DNA of 55,803 nucleotides from Acidobacteriota bacterium (GCA_022561975.1 JADFQD010000008.1:1-55803), one strand, 5' to 3'; positions 27,301-35,365 are shown, counted from the first letter of the stretch. Numbers and translations are program-made. The notes: generated by a model from the letters alone, not told the origin.

Positions 27301-27522
27301 AACGGGAGGTTTTTCGTCAAGATGTACAATCTGATGAACTTCCTCGACGACAACTGGGGCAAGGTCTACGACGCCGAGTTCTTCAGCCGCGAGGTGCTCG
27401 CTATTGACGTCAACGAGGCGGGACAGTACGTCTTCGAGCGTTTCACCGAGGATGGTGTCACCAACCTCCTGGAGTTCCGGTCGCTCTGGGAGGTGCGCTT
27501 CGGAATCGACTTCCGTTTCTAA
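24310..27522 (+). CDS. Oar-like TonB-dependent receptor with carboxypeptidase-regulatory domain
   Basis: 1070 residues. Signal peptide to about 25 (ATTAAAQ). CarboxypepD_reg domain ~28-115 (ATIRGTVVDVDGSPLADTKIEVLD). A plug region follows (DAIAQLAVELAPADVTYGGFSACTINAVTKSGTNEFKGNAFYEY), then a ~22-strand barrel ending RFGIDFRF with the C-terminal aromatic needed for outer-membrane assembly. Such receptors are abundant in Acidobacteriota and Myxococcota (Oar of Myxococcus). The substrate is unknown, and oligosaccharides, peptides or large polymers are all plausible. It has its own leader and a strong terminator, so it is monocistronic. Codon choice is strongly C/G-ending, more uniform than its neighbours, suggesting high expression. 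Confidence 0.93.
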   Translation: MKATLRAMFVICLLVGALLATTAAAQETTATIRGTVVDVDGSPLADTKIEVLDQRTGVIKSLKTNAGGVFLATRLSPGGPYLIIVNDQQTVSVESLSVADIYSLKINMDPASFGEIVSVVASRDFVQVATGPAATFTTFQLETTVAFNRDIIDAYGIDPRVNIDNGERGFEVNCAGKHPRFNSVTLDGVGQNDRFGLNSNGYSTAVGMPFPYDAIAQLAVELAPADVTYGGFSACTINAVTKSGTNEFKGNAFYEYTSDSLRGDSLGGDPSDFSTPPFDSTKQGFTLGGRLLKDKLHFFGAFETTDSPRFLAAGYAGSGAGVERPWLSQADHDRIVSIANDIYGYDPGGQPGDGVQEEDKQMLKLDWNAADRHNLALIYNYYDGFQDRGSDNDPDEFEFLNHFYVKGAESTTTTARLSSQWSDAFSTEIFLSNNTMDDSQVTVGPGDFGDFQISIGGRTGVVYLGADDSRQANSLNTETDYAKFSAQLLKGRNVFTAGYEAEKNDIFNIFVQHSRGGEWDFFDDSVGNPAFCAALTAQGRFDDPACGLSGIDRFELGRPSRIYYGSGGGTNVATDAAASFANTLNSIYLQDEIFFDERNLTVVAGLRYEFFTSSDNPNFNAAFTEANGGLRNDSNLDGLSLLMPRLGFIWGPKPQMSVRGTMGRFSGGNPNVWISNAWSNDGITNVQTLLNNFGGGGSVLDGSIPLTGPNPGRDVPQSLFDLVAATTAADGATSRLVLIDPNYKQPHEDKFSLGLTYRFANGLQADLDFLHTELVDSAYYVDVSQEIVGTTLAGGPIYDFTNGAENFMLTNSSFDASSDILSLLLAKRWDSGLDVSLGYAYIDGEDVSPMTSSVAFSNFTNLALTDLNNPRPGKSNYVVPQRFTLRVSLGREFFDGYETRFTLFGFVSDGQPQSFVMDSDELEGGRRFGRHLLYVPTGPDDPNVVFAAGFPVAEFFDWVQRQGFGPGFVARNSTHARGTARFDVGVHQDFPVGSSRVNGRFFVKMYNLMNFLDDNWGKVYDAEFFSREVLAIDVNEAGQYVFERFTEDGVTNLLEFRSLWEVRFGIDFRF

Positions 27523-27563
27523 AGTCTGCGCCGGTCCTTCCTGGACCGCACGCCATGGACCAG

Positions 27564-27595
27564 GGGCCGCGCTTCGGCGCGGCCCTTTTCTTTTT
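27564..27595 (+). terminator. rho-independent terminator of the Oar-like receptor
   Basis: 9-bp GC stem gggccgcgc / gcgcggccc with a TTCG tetraloop, followed by ttttcttttt. It is 41 bases after the stop and is the clearest intrinsic terminator in the window. Confidence 0.95.
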
Positions 27596-27597
27596 GT

Positions 27598-27634
27598 GCG
27601 CCAGTTCATGGCGCGAAGCGCCATGAACTGGCGC
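27598..27634. repeat. perfect 17-bp hairpin with GAA loop
   Basis: A perfect inverted repeat (gcgccagttcatggcgc, gaa, then its complement) begins 2 bases after the terminator's T tract and runs into the group II intron-like sequence. It may be a second terminator stem, a REP-like palindrome, or an insertion scar. Confidence 0.75.
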
Positions 27635-27639
27635 TTGAT

Positions 27640-27945
27640 ACCCGGCAAGCGAAAGCGAGTCGGGAAGTGACTTGGGGGTGCGAGTCCCCTGGAGGCCTTG
27701 ATGGCAGGGACTTCTAGCCGAACAGCAACCGCGTCGCTGCGAGGCGGGGTGGGAAGGCAGCTGCAGGCAAAGCCCTGGCCCGAGGAACACGAACCGCAAA
27801 GGAGACGTCCATCCGGTGGGCGAGGGGGCCATAAGACCCGAAGCCCGATGCCATCCGGACTGGCTGGGCGTAGATGCGGCGGGTATGTGGGGCGAAGGTC
27901 ACGTTTCCCCGGCGGCCGCGAGTTCCTGCGATCTGCCTTCCAAGA
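27640..27945 (+). mobile_element. group II intron relic (domain I-like), no reverse transcriptase
   Basis: The sequence has segments I recognise from the 5' ribozyme part of bacterial group II introns: gggggtgcgagtcccc (hairpin, about 27674-27690), cttctagccgaacagcaacc, the ggcaaagccctggccc stretch and gaggaacacgaaccgca (about 27781-27799). No reverse-transcriptase ORF, domain V or intron 3' end follows, so only the domain I portion survives. The assignment rests on motif memory and needs a covariance-model search. Confidence 0.5.
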
Positions 27946-27971
27946 AATGAGTAGCCTGTCACCGCTTTTCC
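27946..27971. repeat. intact single arm of the REP-like repeat
   Basis: 26 bases identical to the reverse complement of 613-638. The sequence includes gtagcctgtcaccg, the uninterrupted form of the target site split by the IS110-family element. No second arm is found nearby, so it is a half-unit. It abuts the group II intron relic. Confidence 0.85.
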
Positions 27972-27991
27972 CGCCCGCCTTGGCGCTACAA

Positions 27992-29443
27992 CTAATCGAT
28001 CCGCCCTGCCGCTTCGAGTGCCAAAGCATAGGCACGCCGGAGTTCCTCGTGGTCGACCCCTAGCGCGATAGCGCGCTCGAAGTGCGCGACCGCTTCGGTC
28101 GGGCGCTCAAGGCCATAGGCAACGATGGCTGCGACTTCATGGGCCTCGCCGATGTCTGGATCGATCGCCAGGGCTCGGGTCAGCGCCGACTCGGCGGCGC
28201 CGAGGTCGCCGAGATGGTAGGCGAAGAGTCCCTCGAGGTAGTGATGCTCGGCGTTTGCCGAATCACTGGATCGCGCCGCAATCGCCGCCCGAAGGGCTCC
28301 AGCGAGATCGCCGGTCGAGAACAGGATCTTGGCCTCGAGAGCAAGCGTACGGGCATGGTCAGGAGCCTCGGTGAGAATCTCGTGGACCGCGGTCAGCGCC
28401 TCGGAGAGGCGGTCGGCCTGGATGTGCTCGATCGCAATATTGAGACGGATTCCGAGCCTCTTGGCGCGAGCATTCGCCGCATCTCGCTGTTGCCTGAGTT
28501 CACGAAAACGGCTCAGCGCTGCTGCCGCCTCTTCCCGCCGCTGGGCTCGCTGGAGCGCCTGGCCCAGAAGGTAGTGGGCCTGGGGCTCCGCCGGGGCCAT
28601 CTCGGCAGCCTCCTCGAGTCGAGCGATCGCGTCATCCAGCCGATCGCCGGCCATCAGAAGCTCCGCGAGCCGGATTCGCGCCTGGGCGCCGCCTTCGCCA
28701 CCGGAGACCGCGAGTTCGAGGCTCACGATCGCTGCGTCGCGGCGCTCCGGATCCTCCGCCAGAGCGAGGCCTCGCACCAGCTCGACGCGGGGAGTCGAGG
28801 AGTAGCGGGAAAGATGATCCTCGACAGCAACCAGGGCGTCCCCGGGCCTCTGCTGGGATAGCAGCACCAGTCCAAGCTGGTCCCAAAACTCGGGCCGTGG
28901 CTTGGCCAGGGAGATGCCGTCGCGCAGTAGTGCTTCGGCCTCGGCATAGCGGCCGGCGTCTCTCAGTAGAAGTGCCGCGAAGAGATAGCCGTCGGGCTGC
29001 GTGGGGTCGAGCGTGCGGGCTTTTTCGAGGGCGGCCAAAGCCGAGTTGGCGACTCCGGACCGCGCCAGGATCCGGCCGCGCGCGAGCTGCACGGCCGCCC
29101 GCTCCGGGTCGAGTTCAGCCGCACGGCCCAGAAAACCCAGCGCTGAACCGAAGTCGCCCGATGCTTCGGCAGCGAGACCGCTACCAAACCAGCCCGAGGG
29201 GTACTCCGGATGTTGCCGGCGCAGTTCGCCGTAGATCATTGCCGCGCTCTTGGAATCGCCCGCCTCGAGGGCCGCAGTGGCTCGGCGCAGCAGTTCCTCG
29301 GCGCTGAGCGCGGGGCTTACCGTCCCTACAGCCTCTGCCTGCTCGGCGGCGGGCTCGGCCGGCTCTGCGGACTCGCCTTGGACAGTCGATCGGGCCGGTG
29401 AAGAAGCCAGGACCAGAACCAGGAGTGGGATCAATCGCCGCAC
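27992..29443 (-). CDS. periplasmic tetratricopeptide-repeat protein
   Basis: 483 residues. Signal peptide (RRLIPLLVLVLASSPARS), then an Ala/Glu-rich linker to about 45. From about 48 to the end there are roughly ten TPR units (AATAALEAGDSKSAAMIYGELRRQHPEY, GFLGRAAELDPERA, ALEKARTLDPTQPDGYLFAALLLRDAGRYAEAEALL, and the last AVAHFERAIALGVDHEELRRAYALALEAAGR). No enzymatic domain. It probably serves as a periplasmic scaffold. It reads away from the truncated dehydrogenase gene, with 79 bases between the two starts. Confidence 0.9.
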   Translation of the reverse strand: MRRLIPLLVLVLASSPARSTVQGESAEPAEPAAEQAEAVGTVSPALSAEELLRRATAALEAGDSKSAAMIYGELRRQHPEYPSGWFGSGLAAEASGDFGSALGFLGRAAELDPERAAVQLARGRILARSGVANSALAALEKARTLDPTQPDGYLFAALLLRDAGRYAEAEALLRDGISLAKPRPEFWDQLGLVLLSQQRPGDALVAVEDHLSRYSSTPRVELVRGLALAEDPERRDAAIVSLELAVSGGEGGAQARIRLAELLMAGDRLDDAIARLEEAAEMAPAEPQAHYLLGQALQRAQRREEAAAALSRFRELRQQRDAANARAKRLGIRLNIAIEHIQADRLSEALTAVHEILTEAPDHARTLALEAKILFSTGDLAGALRAAIAARSSDSANAEHHYLEGLFAYHLGDLGAAESALTRALAIDPDIGEAHEVAAIVAYGLERPTEAVAHFERAIALGVDHEELRRAYALALEAAGRID

Positions 29444-29522
29444 GGCAGAGATCGTAGCAAGCCGTGTTCCGGAGGGTCCATCCCGGACCTCCGCCGGCCG
29501 CGGTCGTCATAGACTCCGCTCG

Positions 29523-30098
29523 ATGCAGGGTATCTGGCTGGAGGACGGCACGATTTCTCTTCGAGACGATCTCGGCCCTCCTGAACCGGTCGCGGGCGAG
29601 GCGTTGGTCAGAGTCCTGTGCGCCGGTGTCTGCAACACCGACCTCGAGTTGGTGCGTGGCTACTATCCGTTCACCGGTGTCTTGGGCCACGAATTCGTTG
29701 GAGAAGTCGCCGCGGGCCCGCCCGAACTGGTCGGCAAGCGCGTCGTAGGCGAGATCAACGCCACCTGCGGGCGCTGCAAGGCGTGTCAGTCAGGGCGGTC
29801 GAGTCATTGCCCGAACCGTACGGTGCTCGGCATCGTGGGCCGAAACGGCGCCTTCGCGGAGTACTTGACTCTGCCGATCGAGAACCTCCACGGATATCGC
29901 GAAGGGAAGAGACGGGTCGTCCGCAATTGGCAGGACGTTGACAGGCGAGACGAGATCCAGAAGCGGCCCGACACCGGGATGGCAAGGGGGTTCGGTTGCG
30001 GGCTTTCGTCGAGTGGAGCGTCGGCCCACCTTTGGGAACCTGTGCAAGAGTCGAAGTCGAGCCCGAGAGAGCCAAGGCAGGCCGCTGCCGCCATCTGA
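29523..30098 (+). pseudogene. truncated zinc alcohol dehydrogenase (MDR family)
   Basis: From ATG 29523 the first ~123 residues are a good medium-chain dehydrogenase N-terminus: VRVLCAGVCNTDLELVRGYYPFTGVLGHEFVGEV (catalytic zinc Cys, and GHE), GEINATCGRCKACQSGRSSHCPNRTVLGIVGRNGAFAEYLTLP (four structural-zinc cysteines). After LPIENLHGY (about 29892) the similarity stops. The next ~68 codons are Arg/Ser-rich and non-homologous, and the Rossmann domain is missing. The break point is followed directly by the valS upstream region, so a deletion has joined the two. Not expected to be functional. Confidence 0.85.
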
Positions 30099-30180
30099 TG
30101 AATTGGCCGAGAAGTCTTCCTGGTATTTCCTTGCTACACTTTCGCGTCTTCGAGGCCAGCGCGAAAGAGAGTTTTTCGAT

Positions 30181-32823
30181 TTGAGTGACGATTCTGAGCA
30201 GATCCCAAACAAGCCGTCTCTCGAGGGCCTGGAAGACAAATGGAGTGAGCGCTGGGAGGCCGAGGGTCTCTACCGTTTTGATCGCGACGCGTCTCGCGAC
30301 CAGATCTATTCGATCGATACGCCGCCACCAACGGTGAGCGGATCCCTACACGTCGGCCACGTCTTCTCTTACACCCAGACCGACGTTTTCGCTCGCTTCC
30401 AGCGCATGCGCGGTCGCAAGGTCTTCTATCCGATGGGCTGGGACGACAACGGCCTGCCCACCGAACGCAGGGTGCAGAACTACTACGGCGTTCGCTGTGA
30501 GCCGAGTCTGCCCTTCGACCCGAGCTTCGAAGCGCCGGAGAAGCCGGGCAAGCGACTCGAGCCGATCGCGCGCCGGAATTTCGTAGATCTCTGTTTGAAA
30601 CTCACCGCGATCGACGAGCAGGTTTTCGAAGAACTATGGCGCCACCTGGGTCTTTCGATCGACTGGTCGCTGACCTACACCACCATCGGCGAGATCGCAC
30701 AGCGGGTCTCGCAGAGAGCCTTTGCCCGCATGCTCGCGAAGGGGCTCACCTATCAGGTCGAGGCTCCGACTCTGTGGGATGTCGATTTTCAGACCGCGGT
30801 GGCCCAAGCCGAGATCGAAGATCGCGAAACCCCGGCCGCATACCACAGGGTGGCGTTTCACCACGATAATCAGGTGGTCGTGATCGAAACCACTCGGCCG
30901 GAGTTGATTGCTTCGTGCGTCGCGCTGGTTGCCCACCCCGAGGACGAACGCTATCGGCCACTTTTCGGCCAGGAGGTGACGACTCCGCTCTTCGGTGTTC
31001 GGGTCCCGGTCTTGGCGCACGAACTGGCCGACCCCGGTAAGGGTAGCGGGATCGCCATGATCTGTACCTTCGGTGATGCCACCGACATCGTCTGGTGGCG
31101 GGAACTCGAGCTGCCGGTGCGCGCGACCGTCGGCCGGAGAGGCACGCTCACGCCGGTGGTGTGGGGAGAAACCGGTTGGGAATCGGAGGATCCCGACCGC
31201 GCGCAGCGCTACTACGATGAACTCGAAGGCCTCTACACCAAGAAGGCCCAAAAACGCATTGTCGAGCAGCTCACCGAATCCGGCGATCTGCTGGCCGAGC
31301 CCAAGCCGATCACTCATCCGGTCAAGTTCTACGAAAAGGGCGACCGGCCGCTCGAGATCGTTACCAGCCGTCAGTGGTTCGTCAAGACTCTCGATTATCG
31401 CGAGGAGCTGCTCGAGCGCGGCGAGCAGATCTCCTGGCACCCAGCGCACATGAAGACCCGCTACTCCACCTGGGTCGAGGGTTTGAATACCGACTGGTGC
31501 ATCAGCCGTCAGCGTTTCTTCGGGGTGCCGTTTCCCGTTTGGTATCCCCTCGACGAGAATGGCGAGGCCGACCACGGCTCACCCATCGTGGCCGGTGAGG
31601 ACGCGATGCCGGTCGACCCTTCGAGCGAGCCGGCGCCGGGCTACTCGGAGGAGGATCGAGGCAAACCGAGGGGCTTTGTGGGTGATCCCGACGTGATGGA
31701 CACCTGGGCGACCAGTTCACTCTCGCCGCAGATCGCGGGGGGCTGGTGCGAGCCGGAGGGTGTTTTTGACCGGGTTTTTCCCATGGACCTAAGGCCGCAA
31801 GCGCACGAGATCATCCGTACTTGGCTGTTTTCCACCATCGTGCGCTCGCACTTCGAGCACGACTCGCTGCCCTGGGCCAATACCGCGATTTCGGGATGGG
31901 TGCTGGACCCGGATCGCAAGAAGATGTCGAAGTCGAAGGGTAATGTGGTCACGCCGATGGATCTTCTCGAGCGCTACGGCTCAGACGGCGTTCGCTACTG
32001 GGCAACCAGCGCGCGATTGGGAGTCGATACCACCTTCGACGAGGGGCAGCTGCGCATCGGCCGCAAGCTCGCGATCAAGGTGCTCAACGCGGCCAAGTTC
32101 GTGCTGTCGCGAAGCGGTGTGACGGGTCCGGGCGGCTCGGGCGGTCCGGCCGGCCCGACTTGCCCCACTGGAGACGTCCGCGAGGCTCTCGATCGGTCGA
32201 TGCTGGTCGCTCTTGCCGATGTCGTAGAAGGCGCTACCAGGGATCTCGAGCAGTATGAACAGGCTCGGGCGCTCGAGCGCAGCGAGACCTTCTTTTGGGG
32301 GTTTTGCGACAACTATCTGGAATTGGTCAAGAGCCGCTCCTACGGCAACGAGGGCGAGTCGGCCGCAGCCTCCGCCAATGGTGCGCTACTCATCGCCCTG
32401 GCGGTACAGCTCAAATTGCTGGCTCCGTTCCTGCCGTTCACGACCGAAGAGGTCTGGTCCTGGTGGCAGGAAGGGTCCGTGCACGCCGCCGCCTGGCCGG
32501 ACGCGGACGAGCTGCGTACCCTGGCGGGAGAGGGGACCGGCGAGCGAGCCGACCGTGCCGCAGGACCCGATCCGGCCCTTGTGCTCCAAGTCGCGGCGGA
32601 TGCGCTCGCCGAGGTGCGGCGTGCCAAGACCGAGGCCAAGGTCTCGCTGCGGGCCGAGGTCGAAGAGGTCACGGTGCGCGACAGCCAGGAGCGCCTCGAT
32701 GCGCTCGACGAAGTCCGGGGGGATCTGATGGCAGCGGGCAAGATCGCCAAGCTGCGGTTGGAAGTGGCCGAGACGCTCTCGGTGATCGTGCGCCTGGCGG
32801 ACGCGCACTACTTAGCTCGCTAG
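30181..32823 (+). CDS. valS: valyl-tRNA synthetase, archaeal/alphaproteobacterial type
   Basis: 880 residues from TTG 30181 (LSDDSEQIPNKPSLEGLEDKW); the frame is open further upstream, but that part is not homologous. HIGH motif as HVGH in PPPTVSGSLHVGHVFSY. The editing (CP1) domain is present (TTRPELIASCVALVAHPED). KMSKS lies in DRKKMSKSKGNVVTPMDLLERYG. The GWDDNGLPTERRVQNYYGVRC stretch is typical of the archaeal-like ValS found in Rickettsiales and other alphaproteobacteria, and is unlike the common bacterial form with a C-terminal coiled coil. A Gly/Pro-rich insertion (GPGGSGGPAGPTCP) near 650-665 is unusual. No other valS is visible. Confidence 0.95.
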   Translation: MSDDSEQIPNKPSLEGLEDKWSERWEAEGLYRFDRDASRDQIYSIDTPPPTVSGSLHVGHVFSYTQTDVFARFQRMRGRKVFYPMGWDDNGLPTERRVQNYYGVRCEPSLPFDPSFEAPEKPGKRLEPIARRNFVDLCLKLTAIDEQVFEELWRHLGLSIDWSLTYTTIGEIAQRVSQRAFARMLAKGLTYQVEAPTLWDVDFQTAVAQAEIEDRETPAAYHRVAFHHDNQVVVIETTRPELIASCVALVAHPEDERYRPLFGQEVTTPLFGVRVPVLAHELADPGKGSGIAMICTFGDATDIVWWRELELPVRATVGRRGTLTPVVWGETGWESEDPDRAQRYYDELEGLYTKKAQKRIVEQLTESGDLLAEPKPITHPVKFYEKGDRPLEIVTSRQWFVKTLDYREELLERGEQISWHPAHMKTRYSTWVEGLNTDWCISRQRFFGVPFPVWYPLDENGEADHGSPIVAGEDAMPVDPSSEPAPGYSEEDRGKPRGFVGDPDVMDTWATSSLSPQIAGGWCEPEGVFDRVFPMDLRPQAHEIIRTWLFSTIVRSHFEHDSLPWANTAISGWVLDPDRKKMSKSKGNVVTPMDLLERYGSDGVRYWATSARLGVDTTFDEGQLRIGRKLAIKVLNAAKFVLSRSGVTGPGGSGGPAGPTCPTGDVREALDRSMLVALADVVEGATRDLEQYEQARALERSETFFWGFCDNYLELVKSRSYGNEGESAAASANGALLIALAVQLKLLAPFLPFTTEEVWSWWQEGSVHAAAWPDADELRTLAGEGTGERADRAAGPDPALVLQVAADALAEVRRAKTEAKVSLRAEVEEVTVRDSQERLDALDEVRGDLMAAGKIAKLRLEVAETLSVIVRLADAHYLAR

Positions 32824-33945
32824 CTATTGGTCTCCCAGGCAGATGCCCATGTCACGCGCACTGCAAACCACGTCGCCGTCGAGCGGTACCGTTTTCATTC
32901 GGCGAGTCGCTTCGGCGAGCGGCACCGTGCGCACGATCGGCGGGTCCAGGGCCACCATCACCGAGCTTTTGCCCGCGGCGATCACGCGCACCGCGGCCGC
33001 GCCGAACCGCAGCGCGAGAATCCGATCGTAAGGGGTCGGCGAGCCGCCGCGCTGTAGGTGGCCGAGGATGACTGACCGGGTCTCTTTGCCGGTGCGCTCT
33101 TCGATCTCTCGCGCCACCTGTTCCCCGATCCCGCCGAGAACAACCTCCCGGCCCTTCTCGGGCTCGCCCTTTGTGGCCATGGAACCGCCCACGCTCCGGG
33201 CTCCCTCGGCCACCACCACCAGGCTGAACCTGCGTCCGCGAGCCTCACGGCGAAGAATCTTTTCGCACACGCGATCCATTTCGAACGGGATCTCCGGCAT
33301 CAAAATGACGTCTGCGCCGCCGGCGAGCCCAGCGTAAAGGGCGATCCAACCCGCGTAGCGGCCCATGACCTCGATCGTAAACACGCGATCGTGAGCTTCG
33401 GCGGTCGAGTGGAGCCGGTCGATCGCCTCGGTGGCGACTCGGACCGCGGTGTGGAAGCCGAATGTGACCACGGTTCCGTTCAGGTCGTTGTCGATGGTCT
33501 TGGGAACGCCCACGATGGAGAGCCCCTTGGCGCACAGCCGGTGCGCGATCTCCATCGAACCGTCGCCCCCGATGGCGATCAGCGCGTCGAGCCCGAGCTT
33601 GGCGAAATTCTCGACTACCAGGTCCGAACGGTCGGTCACCTCGCCGGCTCCGTCGCCGCCGTTGCCCCTGTCGCCACCACTGCTTTCAGACGCCGGATAG
33701 TCGAACGGATTCCCTCGATTGCTGGTGCCCAGGATGGTTCCGCCCAGGTGCGCGATACCGCTCACGGAGTCTTTGTCCAGGAGCACGGTCTCGCGGGTGT
33801 CTAGAAGTCCCAGGTAGCCGCGGCGAATGCCGAGCACGTCCCAGCCTCGCTGCTTCGCCGAGAGCACGGCCGCTCGGATGACCGCGTTCAGGCCCGGCGC
33901 GTCGCCGCCGCCGGTGTTGATCCCGATGCGCTTGGTCTTCGCCAT
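32824..33945 (-). CDS. pfkA: 6-phosphofructokinase
   Basis: 373 residues from ATG 33945 (MAKTKRIGINTGGGDAPGLNAVIRA). Catalytic PKTIDNDLNGT, AIGGDGSMEIA (Gly at the position that is Asp in PPi enzymes), MGRYAGWIALYAG and LGHLQRGGSPTPYDR. The Gly104/Lys124 combination places it with group III PFKs, where both ATP- and PPi-dependent enzymes occur, so the phosphoryl donor is uncertain. A Gly/Ser-rich insertion (ESSGGDRGNGGDGAGE, about residues 85-100) precedes the GGDGS strand. It faces valS tail to tail with no intergenic base and is 4 bases downstream of the DinB gene. Confidence 0.93.
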   Translation of the reverse strand: MAKTKRIGINTGGGDAPGLNAVIRAAVLSAKQRGWDVLGIRRGYLGLLDTRETVLLDKDSVSGIAHLGGTILGTSNRGNPFDYPASESSGGDRGNGGDGAGEVTDRSDLVVENFAKLGLDALIAIGGDGSMEIAHRLCAKGLSIVGVPKTIDNDLNGTVVTFGFHTAVRVATEAIDRLHSTAEAHDRVFTIEVMGRYAGWIALYAGLAGGADVILMPEIPFEMDRVCEKILRREARGRRFSLVVVAEGARSVGGSMATKGEPEKGREVVLGGIGEQVAREIEERTGKETRSVILGHLQRGGSPTPYDRILALRFGAAAVRVIAAGKSSVMVALDPPIVRTVPLAEATRRMKTVPLDGDVVCSARDMGICLGDQ

Positions 33946-33949
33946 CGGG

Positions 33950-34495
33950 TCACTCGCCCTGATGTCGTGAGTAGAAGTCGAACGCCTCGTGCTCGGAGGT
34001 GAGTGTCTTGACGATGTAGAGAATCTGTCCGGTGTGATAGCCCATGTGCTCGACCGCATGAAAAACCGCTCCGCGGACGTCGATGTCGTAGCCCTGGATA
34101 TGGAGGGCGTCCGACAGGGCTTCGTCGGGGATGCTCTCGATGAGTGCGCGGCAGTCGGTCACGGTTTTGGAGATGAGCTGCATCAACTCGCTGCTTTCGT
34201 GCGTGCGATCGGCGGTGAATTCCTTGCTGCGTTCGCGTCTTACGGTTTGTTTGCCGAGGCCGCTCGAAATCCATAGCGAAAGATTGCCGTGAAGATGCAG
34301 AATCAGATTGCCTACGCTCAGCACGTTCTTGTGCGGCCGCCACCACACCAAGTCTTCGGGCAGCCGGCTCGTAGCCAACCGGATCTTGTCCAGGTATTCG
34401 CCGAGATAGCGGCTGGCCAGAGCCTGCCAGGACGGTGACCGTCCCTGGGACAGCGCGGTAAGAGGCTCCGTGTCAGGGGTCTGGGTCGGGCTCAT
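33950..34495 (-). CDS. DinB-family protein (DUF1572-like)
   Basis: 181 residues. ASRYLGEYLDKIRLATSRLPEDLVWWRPHKNVLSVGNLILHLHGNLSLWI gives the family's N-terminal helices with His at LHLHGN. The C-terminal FHAVEHMGYHTGQILYIVKTL supplies the other two histidines (HxxxH). It is probably a metal-dependent thiol-transferase-like protein, with function unproven. Its stop is 4 bases before the pfk start, so the two are likely co-transcribed. This is unlike the DinB gene at 17843 in sequence. Confidence 0.85.
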   Translation of the reverse strand: MSPTQTPDTEPLTALSQGRSPSWQALASRYLGEYLDKIRLATSRLPEDLVWWRPHKNVLSVGNLILHLHGNLSLWISSGLGKQTVRRERSKEFTADRTHESSELMQLISKTVTDCRALIESIPDEALSDALHIQGYDIDVRGAVFHAVEHMGYHTGQILYIVKTLTSEHEAFDFYSRHQGE

Positions 34496-34712
34496 GCCGC
34501 GAGACTATCCAATTCCGACACTTGACGGTCGCCACCCTGAGCCGCTCTGGCTGGAAACCAGATCCCTTCGTCGTCGGCGTGCTGTTTCCGACTTTCGTCC
34601 TCATCGTTCTGAGCCGCCTTGCCGTCGTCGTTTCGAGCCGACGGGCCCTCTACGAACCCGCCGGTCGATCATCACGACGAGCCCGGTACCCAACTGGTAT
34701 CTAATAGGCCGC

Positions 34713-35264
34713 GTGACAGGTCTCGACGACTCTGCGACCGCCTCGTTTCCCTTCCGTTCGTGGGTGTGTTCCACCTGCCGCAACGCGATGTTCTGGGGCG
34801 TCGGCGTGCTGGCAATTCTGGGCGGTGTTACCTGGCTATTACGGCAGCCGGAGAGCCGGCCGATTGGCCGAGCCTTCGGTGTGTTGCTGCTCTATTCCCT
34901 GCTGTTTCTGGGGACGTTGCTGAAGATTTGGTGGACCGCTTCACGCGCTCCGGCCGTCCTGCTCGGAGACGAGACTCTCTCGTACCAGTTACTGCACCGC
35001 TTTCGCCCGAAGTCGTTTCCAATCGAGGAGATCGTTTCGTGTGGGATGCGCGCGGGCAGCGAGAGTTTGCGTTTTGTGCTGTTGAAGCCATCCGGACGGG
35101 TGCTCGAGTTTTTTCTGAACCTGGGCGTGGTTGACGGCCGCAACGAGTTCATCCACCTGCTCGGGCAGCGACTCGAGAGCCGAGGCCTCGAGAGAACCAC
35201 GGAACGACCCACGCGCTGGATCAAGCCCGGCTACGAAGAGACATTCTGGGGAGCGCAGACCTAG
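34713..35264 (+). CDS. small membrane protein of unknown function
   Basis: About 183 residues from GTG 34713 (VTGLDDSATASFPFRSW), chosen because upstream residues are Arg-rich and non-homologous. Two hydrophobic segments (NAMFWGVGVLAILGGVTWLL and AFGVLLLYSLLFLGTLLKIWW) form a hairpin. A ~110-residue cytosolic domain follows (VLLGDETLSYQLLHRFRPKSFPIEEIVSC..., LRFVLLKPSGRVLEFFLNLGVVDGRNEFIHLL), resembling PH-like domains of bacterial membrane proteins (bPH2/YcxB type). That similarity is tentative. Confidence 0.6.
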   Translation: MTGLDDSATASFPFRSWVCSTCRNAMFWGVGVLAILGGVTWLLRQPESRPIGRAFGVLLLYSLLFLGTLLKIWWTASRAPAVLLGDETLSYQLLHRFRPKSFPIEEIVSCGMRAGSESLRFVLLKPSGRVLEFFLNLGVVDGRNEFIHLLGQRLESRGLERTTERPTRWIKPGYEETFWGAQT

Positions 35265-35271
35265 CAGAAGA

Positions 35272-35365
35272 CGGTCGAGACGGGGCTCGACCGCTACAAA
35301 CGGGCAGAGAATTCGCTCGAGACGGCCGGGCCAAGGATTGTAGCGGTCGACCTCCGTGTCGACCG
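35272..35365. repeat. inverted pair of GTAGCGGTCGACC-type repeats
   Basis: Arms of 28 bases at 35272-35299 and 35338-35365 are inverted copies with three mismatches, separated by 38 bases. Starting 8 bases after the membrane-protein stop, the pair could act as a bidirectional terminator or REP-like element. A third, single copy is at 46382-46408. Confidence 0.8.

Noticed and set aside
26773-28035. A 420-codon minus-strand frame crossing the receptor terminator
   Set aside because: It runs through the receptor's antisense strand, a clear terminator, the intron relic and the REP arm, which no real gene would do.
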